Shown one piece after another: positions 53,901-64,000 of a stretch of 64,000 bases of DNA. Numbering within the stretch: position 1 is the first letter of the stretch; every line of letters starts with the position of its first letter. Source of the DNA: Delphinus delphis (lineage: Eukaryota; Chordata; Mammalia; Artiodactyla; Delphinidae); assembly GCF_949987515.2 (NCBI RefSeq), contig NC_082698.1, positions 34,709,964 through 34,773,963 of the forward strand. The letters are read 5' to 3'. Made by a program: the position numbers and the translations under genes. The notes under the pieces were generated by a model. That model did not search any database and was not told the origin of the DNA. It saw only the letters and a program-made list of their open reading frames with translations.

Positions 53901-55399
53901 CACCTGGTTCTGTGATGGTTCCTGGGCTCCCTAAGGGGAATGCCAGCTTTGGGCACCACTGAGGGGTGGCAGGAGGAGGGGAGGGCCCACATTTGCCCAT
54001 CCAGCCAGGCCCTTCCTCACACACCTCAGCTGGTAGCCAGCCAGGTTTCCTGCTTGGGGAGGTGCCGTGGTACCCAATCCTGTTTCCAGATGACCAGGAG
54101 CTAACTCTCAACCTCCTTGGATGGTCAGGACTTGTGCTTGGCTGGAATTTCCTAATGTTCTCATGTAAGGGGTCAAAGAGGAGTGCTTGGCATCTGTGAC
54201 CTGCACAGAGAACTGCCCAACTTTTCCTCTGACCACGGGAACCTCAGAAGTGACAGTCAAAAGGGAAAAGTAGGTCACTTGGTACAAAGTGGGGGATTTA
54301 TTTCTAGGTCTCCAGATTTTTCTCTTGGACCTGAAAGTGATTGTAGGCCCTCGGTATCTCGGAGGTCAAGGCTGACAGGCCCACACATAAACAAGGGCAG
54401 TTGCGTAACCCCGAGGCCATTTTCATCTCCTCCTTTTACTTAATAAATCACTCCGAGCAGTGATGAGCGGGGCTCCAGTAGGGCTGGTCATGCTCTCGGA
54501 AGAAGCCCATCCAGCTGTGAAAGCTGGAGACGGAAGCCGCATTGATCGGGCACCTCCTGTCCAGGCACTTTACAGACATTATTGCTAGGGTTAGGTCCCG
54601 TGCTTGCCACCCCGCTCCCTTTAGGGTCCTAGCAGGTGGGGTAAACCAGCGGCTAAACGAAGATCATACTGCCTGCTCTTATCAGGTAACTCCCAAGCAC
54701 AGGCTCCTTTGGAAAGTCGGTTTGGAGAACGTGCTGAGATCTTGTCTGGTTGCCAGATGCCACCACACTTGGCTCTCCCTCTTCTTAGGCAGCGGGACCA
54801 CATTCCTCCGACTCACTGGCAGTCAGGTGTGGCCATGAGAGGTAGACTGCAGGCCTCCAGAACCACGCCCCCAAGGAAGGCCTTGCTGCCCAGGGCCAGG
54901 AAGTACAGTCAGCAGAGAGTCCTGGCTGTCAGCTCCTTCGGGGTTGGCTTCAGCTGCGGAGAGCTGCCTCGCCCCATGTCCAACCCTTCTAAGGGGCTGC
55001 CTGATTGCCTGAGGCCTGACAGAAAGGCTGGCCATTTCGGCCCAAGAGAGGACAACTCTGACCAGTAGTATTGGCTCCATTGCTTTGTCAGGACTGTGTT
55101 ACAGCTTGACCTCTCCCACTGCCCAATTCTGCTTCCTCTCCTTTTCCTTTCACAGGTATTGATTCCCAGTAACCTTCATGTGCCCTCAAACTTCATGTCA
55201 GCACCTGCGTCCGGAGAATCCAGCCTGCGACTGTGTGTGACCGAGCGTTCTCCAGGGTGGTGTGAGCAGAGTGGAGGTCAGAGGAGAGGGTGGGTGAGGG
55301 ACAGAGCAGACCTGGAAGGAGAGCCTGAGTGGGGTGAATGTCTGCTGAGTAGGATCAACACGCTCCATGGCACACCCCTGCTTATTTGCAACTGCTTAC
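53901..55399. other. GC-moderate unique DNA, no supported gene
   Basis: Overlapping frames of 77-119 codons on both strands (for example 54709-55068 plus and 54823-55080 minus) give no recognisable protein. No repeat was recognised with confidence. Confidence 0.45.
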
Positions 55400-55740
55400 T
55401 GTTTCTAATCTAGTGTGTCTTTCCTTTTTACCTGATTAATATTTGCTAGAAGTTTATAGATTTTATCAGCTTTTTCAAGCTCAAATCTCCTTTTGAGTTT
55501 ATGCCGCAATTATACTGTTTCTATGTTTTCTAATTGAATTATTTATTGATGCTTTTATCTTCTTCTCTTTGTTTTTCTTTGTTCCCTCCATTGCCCCTTT
55601 CCCTGAAAGTTTATTTGTTGAATTTATTAATTTTATCTTTTAGTAATAAAAATATTTAGAGCTATAAATTTCCTCATGAATACCCTTTGCCTATAACCCA
55701 GGTGATCAAATATATAGTGTTGTCACCGTCATGGTTTTCT
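55400..55740 (-). mobile_element. L1 ORF2 fragment
   Basis: In reverse complement this resembles the start of the L1 reverse-transcriptase region. Plus-strand words are 'agattttatcagctttttca', 'gtttctatgttttctaattg' and 'agagctataaatttcctcat'. Frames are broken. Confidence 0.6.
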
Positions 55741-55849
55741 AAGTAGTCCTTATTATAGACTTAATTTCTTCCTTCAGAGCAAATTCTAATCTGTACTACA
55801 TTTTAAAATTCTAAGGATATCTATCACTTTTTTGGAAGACAAAAAAGGA

Positions 55850-56255
55850 AGCAAAAAAATCATTTAAGGTTATATAGCCATTAAGTGTCAGACTCAGGAC
55901 TAGAGTTCACATTGACTGACTCCTGGTCCGAACAGGGAGAACGTGTTTTATCCATACCTAGCAGAATAGTTCAAGCTTGGGAGTTTCTGGAAAGCCTCAC
56001 TAGCTGAGGGAGCATATGAAATGGGAAATCGTGATGTTTAGAGTCAGAGAGACATGAGTTCAAATTCTGCCTTGGCTCCTTGACGCCTGTGTGACCTTGG
56101 GCAAGCTTCTAGGTCTCTCTGAGTTTCAATTCCTTACCTACAGCATGGTGATGATAACATCAATTTTATGCTGTTGTAAAGATTAAATGAAACGTGAAAT
56201 AGTGTGCCTCATACACCACAGGTGATCAATAAACATCTATCTCTGCTCCTTCAAG
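55850..56255. repeat. Two MIR SINEs in opposite orientations
   Basis: Minus (about 55865-55935): 'aaggttatatagccattaag', 'ctcaggactagagttcacat'. Plus (56030-56255): 'gagttcaaattctgccttgg', 'gtgtgaccttgggcaagctt', 'tgctgttgtaaagattaaat'. Confidence 0.75.
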
Positions 56256-56279
56256 TAATATTCTATAGATGCTTGAGGT

Positions 56280-56600
56280 ACTGGATAACTGGTTTAAAAA
56301 ATTAAACAAAATGGTTTCTTTTCTTATTACAAAGTGTTCATTGCAGAGAAATTAAAGAGAAACACACAACAAACAAGGCAAAAAGACAAAAATAAAATCA
56401 TGTATAATCCCAGTGATAGCTACTATTAACAAAGCGTGATATGATCTTTCAGAACATACACACATTCATATATATTCACCCTCAGTCACACACGCACCCT
56501 CAAAAGTTGGATGATACCTTAGAGCTATTCTGCAACCACCTTTTTCCCCTTACACAGTTAATGCACAATGGCACTGCTGCTCACTGGTTTTGTTTCGTCT
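56280..56600. mobile_element. Possible old L1 fragment
   Basis: 'gtataatcccagtgatagct' and 'gatatgatctttcagaacat' resemble L1M text. Orientation is uncertain. Confidence 0.4.
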
Positions 56601-58699
56601 GGTGAACGAGCACTTGGTAACTGGAGGTGGGCAGGCTAAGGCTCTGTGTGTTGGGAGTGGAAAGGCCGGCCTAGACTGATGGGAACATGGTCGTAGACGG
56701 GGGTTCACAGGCATTTCCCTGAGGCTGACACACTGAAGCCTGGACAACCAGGATGACAGCAGGTTTGTAAGAATCAGGGCAAGAGGCTACAAATGAAAGA
56801 TGAAACTCAGGCGGGTTTCTGGTTTGCTCCACTGATTTGATGAGTGTTTCACCTGCCCAGTCAAGTCAACAAGTCAGGTAGGGTTTTATCTGAGTTGACT
56901 GACCCCGCTCTGTGCTAGGTGGGGACACAGGAAATGCCTCTGTTCTCAGGTTGCTGATATGCACACAATGAACCACAGCAAGTTTGAAAATACTAAGAGC
57001 CACCTGAGCAATGAAGATGGGTAGGATGGGTGTGAAAAAGAGGGAGAGACGCCTTCCAGCTAGCTTTTTTGTTTGGGGGTTGGTGGTAGTTCAGGACAAG
57101 GTTTGGCAGGGGAGAGAAAATTCTATTCTGGGGAAGTTTGGAGTGCAGGAGACCTGAGCACCTCAGAAGCACGGGGCTGAGGAGTGATGTGACAGTGCAG
57201 GGTGTGCTCGGGAGACAGTAAAGGAGCGATCCTTTTGGAAGTCAGTACTGGGGAATATGCAAAATGAAAGTGGAACACACGCTAGGCTTTGGAGTTGGGA
57301 GGTCAGATAAGCACTTGATACCAAGGTACGTGGTAAGAACAGAATTTTATAAAGATTAACAGTAGAGACCTTAGGATAAATGGGGAAGAGTAAGCCTATA
57401 GTCAGAGAAGCCAGTCAGCTATGAAGGACTGAGGGTCTAAACTAAGAAGGGGTCTGTAGGAATGTAGTAGAAAGAAGGGTCAAACCTGAGAAACAGCATA
57501 AAGATGAGCCTTGCAGACATGAGGTTAAAGAGAATGAAAAGTCAAAACGAGACCAATGTTTACAAGCCAAGCGAATCAGGAGAATAAGATTGCCAGTGAC
57601 AGAAAAATAAGACACCTAAGGAAGGCATATTGAAGGCCTTATAAGCAGAGCTGGTCTATTTGCAGGTGGAAACACAGCACAAGATTATGCTCCTTGAGGA
57701 ACCCTACTGAAGTAAGTCTATATTTTTTTCTATCACAACGTGTGTGTGTGTGCGCATGTGTGTGCGTACATAGAAAATGTCAAGTTGGGTTGCCAAAAAA
57801 ATCTAGCAGCTTAACTCAGTGGTGACTAATGCTTCTATGGTATGTATATCAGAGTTGTAATATCTAAATGGCAGGAAAACATTGATTTGTATAATTGTCA
57901 TGTAAGTCCTGGAGAAATTTTCTTGCTATGATACACATTTTAATGCTTTACAAGGTAAGTATTCAGAACTACATTCGCTTCTTATGTTTGTAAAGAATAA
58001 GCAAATGACGTATGGAGCTGAAGATCAGCCTCCAGCTGAAATATAATAGGCACTAAATACACAAATGTCAAATTAACAAATAAATAAACATTGGTGCAGA
58101 TAATCTACAGAGAACAATGTATTTAAAAGTTGTATGCATTGGATAGGGTAAAAAAAAAAACCAAGGGGCAGGCCTTATAGGCTGAGATGAAAGGGAAGAG
58201 GCCATTTACTACTATAAACTTTTATAAATTTGGGGCAACATATAACTACAAAAATCTTAAGATATAAATGTCCAAGATTAAAAGGAAGGGAAGAAGGGAA
58301 GTCATCAGTTATAGGAAATGAGGAAGAAATGAAAAGTCAGAAGAAGTAAGCAGGATTAGGTGACTCACGGGGGTCATGAACTCTCTAATGGATTTTAATG
58401 CGCACATGAATTCAACAGATATGCCTTAAGCCTATTCAAGGTGAGGAGCCATAGCTGATCCCACTTCATAAAGCCTAGAGTTTAAAAGGGTTACTACGTC
58501 TATGAAAAGGGGATAGAAAAACTTTACTCATAACCCCCAACCTGTACCACTTAGGTGAGAGGGTCCAAATTTACACAAGTGGGGAAGAAACCCTAATCCA
58601 AGGAAAAAAAATTGGTGTGGGAAACCCATAGGGCCTTGGTTGAGAACAACATGAAACTACTCTGCTAGGGGCGCTTGCGCCATTCAGGGCACAAAATGA
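56601..58699. other. No gene recognised; AT-moderate unique DNA
   Basis: No open frame above 65 codons. A short TG-rich run is at about 57739-57768. The 58200-58700 part may already belong to the L1-like unit that follows. Confidence 0.4.
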
Positions 58700-59850
58700 A
58701 ATAAAAAATGCAAAAATAAAAAATTATAAATCACTCAAGGAACCAAATCACTATGAGAGCCAGTGTATGAACAAAACAAGAACTAGTACTTCGAGAACTG
58801 AGAAGAGTAAAACAATCTAAAAGAGAGTATCAAATAATTATGCTGAAAATTATTTTTAAAAAAACACATGAAAGAAAGAACAGTATGTAAAAAGAGCAGG
58901 TGGACTTGGAAAGGAACAAAAAGAATTCCTAGAAATAAAAAATACAACCACTGAAATAAACATTGGTTAAACAACAGTTTAGGCACCGAGAGGGATTTAA
59001 TGGTTGAGTGAGATGGTCCAACCTATGTTTAACGGGAGAGGTTAGAGGGAAGAGGGAAGAGCAATATTCAAAGAGGAAATGGCTGAAGAGTTTTCTAAAA
59101 TTGAAAGAAATTCCTAGTTTCAAGAACCATAACAAATCCTAAGAGGGATAAAAAAATACACAATATACACATTGTCTTTGATGTTTTGCAGTTTCAGGAG
59201 AAAAAAAATATCTTAAAAGTAGCCAGAGTAAAAGAGATTATCTACCAAGGAATGACAATTATACTGACAGCTAACTTCCTATCAACAATGAAACTCAAAG
59301 ACAGTGGATTATACATTAAAAGTCCTAAGAGGGCTTCCCTGGTGGTGCAGTGGTTGAGAGTCCGCCTGCCGATGCAGGGGATGAGGGTTCGTGTCCCGGT
59401 CCGGGAAGATCTCACATGCTGCGGAGCGGCTGGGCCCGTGAGCCATGGCTGCCGAGCCTGCGTGTCCAGAGCCTGTGCTCCCCAACGGGAGAGACCACAA
59501 CAGTGAGAGGCCCGCGTACTGCAAAAAAAAAAAAAAAAAAAAAAAAAATGCCTAAGAAAACAGTAAGCACCACAATAGAAATGCATGCTTGATGAATCTA
59601 TCTTTCATGAATAAAGGTGAAATAAAGTCATTTTCAGACAAGTGGAAAAAGAATTTATTACCAACAAACTGTCATTAAAACAGCTTCTAATACATGTAAT
59701 TTAGGAGGAAAAAAATTGATCCCAGAGGTGGCTGTGAAGAACAATAGAAGAGGGAATGGTGTGCAAAGAAACTATAAATACGTGGTTAAATCTAAACAAA
59801 CTATTAATATATAGAATAATATTTTATGGAGTGTATTAAAAATTCATATT
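58700..59850 (+). mobile_element. L1/HAL1 ORF1-region remains, interrupted by a SINE
   Basis: Words typical of the L1 ORF1 coding region appear in order: 'attcctagaaataaaaaata', 'agcaatattcaaagaggaaa', 'atatcttaaaagtagccaga', 'ctaccaaggaatgacaatta', then past the SINE 'gaaataaagtcattttcaga'. ORF1 encodes an RNA-binding chaperone in live elements. Here stops and frameshifts break it. Retaining ORF1 without ORF2 text next to it fits HAL1 (half-L1), but an internally deleted L1 is equally possible. Confidence 0.65.
59331..59548 (+). mobile_element. Cetacean CHR-type SINE, short form
   Basis: It begins GGGCTTCCCTGGTGGTGCAG and ends in a 26-base A run (59523-59548). CCTAAGA flanks it at 59324-59330 and 59551-59557. 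It sits inside the L1/HAL1 remains. Confidence 0.94.
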
Positions 59851-59939
59851 ATAAAAGACAAAAGTTTGGCCACAACTAGATCTCTGCAATGCATGAGCTA
59901 TAATAATAAGGTAATAGTAATAATACCAAACGCATAATG

Positions 59940-60285
59940 CTTATTATAGGTTAGGCATGATATAAGCACTTTTTATTTATATACATTTATGTTAAATATG
60001 TCTCATATAGGTATATATATGTTTTATGTATAAGCATATATCTAATTCATATATATGCACACATTACTTATATTTATATAAAAGATATATACATATATAT
60101 ACACACACATATATACTTCTGTTCTACTTAGGCTTATTTAACAATTCTATGAGCTATGTATTATTATTTTCTTTATTTTACAGACAGGTAAACTGAGGTC
60201 AAGAGATGTTAAGTAATTTGTCCAAAGTCACATAGTCATTGACAGATCTGGGATTCAAACTGAAGCAATGTAGCTCATAACCGTT
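59940..60285 (-). repeat. MIR SINE containing an AT-rich expansion
   Basis: MIR reverse complement at both ends ('aggttaggcatgatataagc' near 59948; 'tattttacagacaggtaaac' to 'tgggattcaaactgaagcaa' at 60174-60267). Between them, 59980-60115 is TA/CA-rich low-complexity sequence, apparently an expansion inside the MIR. Confidence 0.7.
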
Positions 60286-60289
60286 AACA

Positions 60290-61400
60290 AAGGATCAATG
60301 TCCAGAATAAAGAAATAACTCCTGAAAATCAATGAGGAAAAGAATAGAAGTTAGGCAAAAAATATTGAACTGGCCATTCACAGAAGACATCTGAATGGCC
60401 TGTAGACATACAAAAATGTGCAACATCATCAATTTTGGAAAGACAAATTAAAACACATTGGTCAGATTAGCAAAAAAAAAAATCTACTAAAACCTGGTGT
60501 TGGGAGAACGTGGAGAATTACAACGCCTATAATGTGGAAATTCATGCTGGAAGCACTACTCTGGAGAGCAGCTGGATGATACCTGGTAGAGCTGAAGATA
60601 TGCAGCCTGTGATCCCGCCACTCCACACCTGGGCTGCAACCTTGGGGGACTGTGCATGCATACTTAGTATAGGCAAGGTGCTCATCACAGCCTGGGCCAC
60701 ACTGGAGAAAACATGGAAACATTAGTTCTTAGGAGGATGGATCAACAAACTGTGGTATATTCATTTAACAGGATTCTATTCTGCATTAAAATGGGTGAAT
60801 TAATGTATAATCAGGGATAAATCTAGAAAAGACAATACTGAGTATAAAAAGTTGTGTGAAGATAGGGAGAGTATGATATATGGTATATGCAACTATAACA
60901 ATACTATATAGTTGACCCTTGAACAACATGGGTTTGAACTGTGAGGGTCCACTTATACACGGATTTTTTCAACAGTAAATACTACAGCACTACATGACCT
61001 GCAGTTGGTTGAATCTGAGGATGGCAAATTGTGGATACAGAGGAACCACGTAAGTTATATGCAGATTTTGGATTTTTTGACTGCACGATGGTCGTGACCC
61101 CAACCCCTGCATTGTTCAAGGGTCAACTGTGTTTAGAGAGACACATGTATAGTACAAATGTAAGACAGTGTGGGAAGGATTCACACCAACTGCAGCTTAA
61201 TGGGGAAAAGAGTGAGTATGTTGGGTTTGGAGAGGAGCACAAAAAGGGGCTGCCACTGCATCTTTAATTTTTAATTTTTTTAAAAAAATCTGGCAGAATG
61301 TTAACATTTGTTAGATCTGAGTGTGGGGACGTGATGTTTTATTAAGTTAATCTCTGAAATTTTTCTCTATATTTGAAATGTTTCATTAAAAATAAACTAC
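60290..61400 (+). mobile_element. Old L1 (ORF2 end and 3' UTR), split by a Tigger element
   Basis: The left part (60290-60908) has 'gaactggccattcacagaag', 'gagcagctggatgatacctg', 'ggatcaacaaactgtggtat', 'aggattctattctgcattaa'. The right part (61130-61400) has 'gttaacatttgttagatctg', 'ctctgaaatttttctctata', 'cattaaaaataaac'. This is consistent with one L1M 3' end. Confidence 0.75.
60909..61129. mobile_element. MER2-like Tigger (TcMar) non-autonomous element
   Basis: The ends are inverted repeats: 'agttgacccttgaacaac' at 60910 and its complement 'attgttcaagggtcaact' up to about 61128. Internal words 'tgaactgtgagggtccactt' and 'ctgcagttggttgaatctga' fit MER2. The left flank is TA (60907-60908). 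The right TA has mutated to TG. The element lies inside an L1 and has no transposase. Confidence 0.85.
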
Positions 61401-61734
61401 TCAAAACTAACACAACATTGTAAAGCAATTATTCTCAAAGATGCTAAAAAAATAAACTGCTCATTTAGTTTTGAATTTTAAAATGACATCTTGTTACACA
61501 TCTGCAAAACAGTATTAAAAGCCCTTGCCTACTGAGACATCTATAAGGATAAATCCTAAAGCATTGTTTCCAGAATAAGAATATTCTCCTAACACAATTT
61601 TAATGCCTCAGAAACACTTTGTGTTCTTTCATCTGCGGTCACACCTGATGTCTGAGAGTCAAAAACCTCCAGAAGGCTTCAGAAGCAGTGGTTGTAAGAT
61701 GTAATCCCATTGGTACCACGGTTCCTCTGGCATC

Positions 61735-61990
61735 ACATTATCTGGTTTACTATATGCCAGGCACTGTGTAAGTGCTTTACACATCTTAATTCATTTATTC
61801 TTCCCTAGAACCCTATCAGAGAGATAGATAGGTTTATTATTTCCATTTTATAAATTATTTTCACTTGATAATTGAGGCATGGGCAGATTAAGTAACCTGC
61901 CCAAGGAAACACAACTATTGAACAGTAAACTCAAACCCAGGTAGTCTGGCTCCAAAGCACAGTTCTTAACCACTCACTGGACTAAAGGCT
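61735..61990 (-). repeat. MIR SINE, nearly complete
   Basis: The run 'atgccaggcactgtgtaagt', 'ttaattcatttattcttccc', 'gattaagtaacctgcccaag', 'ctggctccaaagcacagttc', 'ttaaccactcac' is MIR reverse complement almost end to end. Confidence 0.85.
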
Positions 61991-62504
61991 GTGTGTGGTC
62001 TGGGTGAATTGATCTTGTACCCTCCCCTGTGAAAACTCTCCTTAGTCTTCCACCCAGCTACCTTCTTCTTCCATCCATCACCCATGACATTCTCTCCTAC
62101 TTTCTCATAATCTCCTCTCTTCTTCCATTAAGCATAGAAAATGCGGGAAAAAAGGGCCAAATTAATGGATTTGGAGGGGAATACTTAAGATCTGAAGTTG
62201 TCTATCGGTGGCCAATGAAATGTCATACTTAGTTCATTTCTAGGTGGCCTTGATGGTGGTATAACGTTCATTTGGTGGAATATCTGTGATCATGCAGCCA
62301 TTGGCTACACATTGTTTCGTACTGAAAAATAATGCTAGAAGTTAGTTACATTTGGTGTCAACAACACATATCTTCTGAAGGTGTATGTATCAGCAATTTT
62401 CCTCAGCACCAGTTTAAGAGACAGTGTAACAAAGAGAGTAGTTTGCATTTATATTTTAAACTTGTGGTTTTAATTCATTGCCTAATGTTCAAAAAATGAA
62501 CTGA
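61991..62504. other. No gene or repeat recognised
   Basis: Spacer between the MIR and the candidate 3' untranslated region. On the minus strand this is just downstream of the proposed cleavage site. Confidence 0.4.
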
Positions 62505-64000
62505 AGCCTGGCTGATTATATAACTTTAATATCTGAAAAAAATTTATCCAGAAATTAACAACGTAATACAATACACATTTGTACAAAAAAGAGGGACTGT
62601 TAAAATTTCTGATCATACAGACAAAAATATGATTAATTAAGGAAAGATTAAAAAAGGACAGGACATTTTGTAAATACTGATAAATACTGTGTGCAATGCT
62701 TTAATTTACTGTGGCAGATACAAAAATCAAGAATTCATTAACAGATTATATATAAAAAAAAGCAACTATATGAATTTTCTAGCTGTTTAAATTAACGAAA
62801 TGTAACAGTAGTGGCTCTTTTAAAAAATGAGGTATTAATTACACTGTAAACCAAAACCAGAGCATAAATAAATAAAGGCAATGTGCAATTTAGTGATAAA
62901 TGATTATAAATTTCAACAACAGACAACAAAAATTCTCCAGTTATTTATGGACTCTGTCATTTAAAAATTTGGCTTGTGTACTTCTTATTTAAAAATGACA
63001 TAGCTATTGATATACAAAGCACATCATTAAACATGCAGACCAAACCAACACAATTTTTCCGTCTCTACCAAATAAAAACTTTGTTTACATTTTATTTAAA
63101 ACACTTAAATCTGGTTTCTTACACATGATTCTTTTGTGCTTATTAGTTAGTAGTAACCTATGTTAAAATCTTACTTTCTAGTTCAAGCAGTATAAGAGAG
63201 AAGCAGTTTTATTTGCATATGGATTAAAAACAGAGCAAACAAAACAAAACCAACATGCCTTTAAATCTTAGGTGTTCCAAAAATTGTAAGAAAAATCCTT
63301 TAAATAGTATGTCCAAGTGGAAAAGCGGAGTCACTTCTGTCTCAAGAGAACAGTAAACTAACTAACTCCTTTTCCTCTAAGATTCACAAGTTGGCTTCAG
63401 AAAAAAAGCAGAACAAGCTGATTAGTTCCTCCACCCTAAAAGAATTCTGCTGGTGGGGTGTAGGAAGCATAGTAATAAGATAGTAGTGTAACTCAGAAAA
63501 AATTTTGGGGAAGTATTATTTGCATGTGAACCATGTGCTGGTACTAAGTGCTGGCTTCATTATTATTGCAAATATATATTCAGAGTTTTCTGAAGGAAAG
63601 CTATCAAAGTATAATAGAGAATTCTTGATTTGGAAATATCTATAACATGCTAATAAAACTGCTTCATTTGCTGTAAATTAAAAAGAAAACCATTTACTGT
63701 CTGACTTAAAAAATGCAGTTTCCTTTTACATGCTACTTTATTAAGAAACTCCAAAAAGGGTACTTTTGAATTTGCTATATTCAGAATCCAGTGGAAAACA
63801 AACATTTCGGCCAAAATGTTGAACTTTATTTTTACACCAAGCTACGTCATTTGGACACAAATATTATTGTATTCACTTTTGTCAAATATCTTATCCTACT
63901 TTTTTCCAAAAATTAGTGTTTCAGTACAACTGGTGATCAAAAAATATTAGAAATAAGTCTTGTACATCAATCAAAGTATATATAAAAACAGTTCTCTTTT
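62505..64000 (-). other. Candidate 3' untranslated region of an off-window gene (minus strand)
   Basis: This 1.5 kb is AT-rich, contains no repeat I recognise and no long frame. Read on the minus strand it has AATAAA signals at about 63825-63830, 63737-63742 and 63208-63213, and an ATTAAA-type signal at 62525-62530 near its end, which would be the distal cleavage signal. An AU-rich element (overlapping ATTTA, minus strand) is at about 62863-62876. Absence of repeats beside a repeat-dense region suggests selective constraint. The gene would continue to the right of base 64000. I could not identify it. Confidence 0.45.
62525..62530 (-). terminator. Candidate distal poly(A) signal, ATTAAA
   Basis: The minus-strand hexamer ATTAAA is followed 12-25 bases later by a plausible cleavage zone around 62505-62515. 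It is the last signal before recognisable repeats resume. Confidence 0.35.

Noticed and set aside
1..64000. A novel multi-gene system
   Set aside because: No intact coding gene was supported anywhere. The window is repeat-dense mammalian intergenic or intronic DNA plus a probable 3' UTR at the right end.

Overview
This is a vertebrate nuclear segment, almost certainly from a cetacean. Ten copies of a tRNA-derived SINE carry a head beginning GGGCTTCCCTGGTGGCGCAG, RNA polymerase III A- and B-box-like motifs and a 3' A tail. Eight have the roughly 210-base body with an internal deletion that I know from whales and dolphins (CHR family, cetacean-deletion type). Two have the older body of about 300 bases. 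Ruminant BovB/Bov-tA SINEs were not seen. The rest is typical mammalian background: MIR, L2, old L1, MaLR/ERV LTRs, hAT (MER5A, MER20), Tigger (MER2-like) and a short mariner MITE. All repeat family names are by memory of consensus sequences, not by a database search.

I found no intact protein-coding gene. The long open frames lie in GC-rich unique DNA or run antisense through SINEs. None looks like a known protein, and most overlap a rival frame of similar length. The one clear gene relic is a processed pseudogene of ribosomal protein S27 (RPS27/RPS27L) at about 43.09-43.43 kb, minus strand. It has lost its start codon, carries two single-base deletions and has lost a zinc-binding cysteine, but keeps its ancestral stop, AATAAA and A-rich tail.

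Layout: 1-9 kb holds an L1 3' end, MIR/L2 relics, a 44-base L1 micro-insertion and a stacked L1+SINE site. 9-24 kb holds MIR/L2, MLT-type LTRs, two adjacent SINEs, a mariner MITE inside a MIR, and an L1 and a SINE that landed on the same target. 24-29 kb holds an L1 inside a MER5A and a MIR inside an L2. 29-43 kb holds a long SINE, several LTRs, a complete MER20 and microsatellites. 43-47 kb holds the RPS27 pseudogene, a long L2 3' end and an LTR inserted into an older repeat. 48-52 kb is GC-richer, mostly unique DNA. 52-62 kb holds an MLT1 LTR, L1 fragments including ORF1-like remains, and a MER2-like Tigger inside an L1.

The last 1.5 kb (62.5-64 kb) changes character. It is AT-rich, free of recognisable repeats, and carries several poly(A) signals and an AU-rich element when read on the minus strand. 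It looks like the 3' untranslated end of a gene whose coding part lies beyond the right edge. I could not name that gene. No operon, defence system, CRISPR array or other novel system is present. The main interest is the retrotransposition history: stacked target-site duplications, micro-insertions and nested elements.
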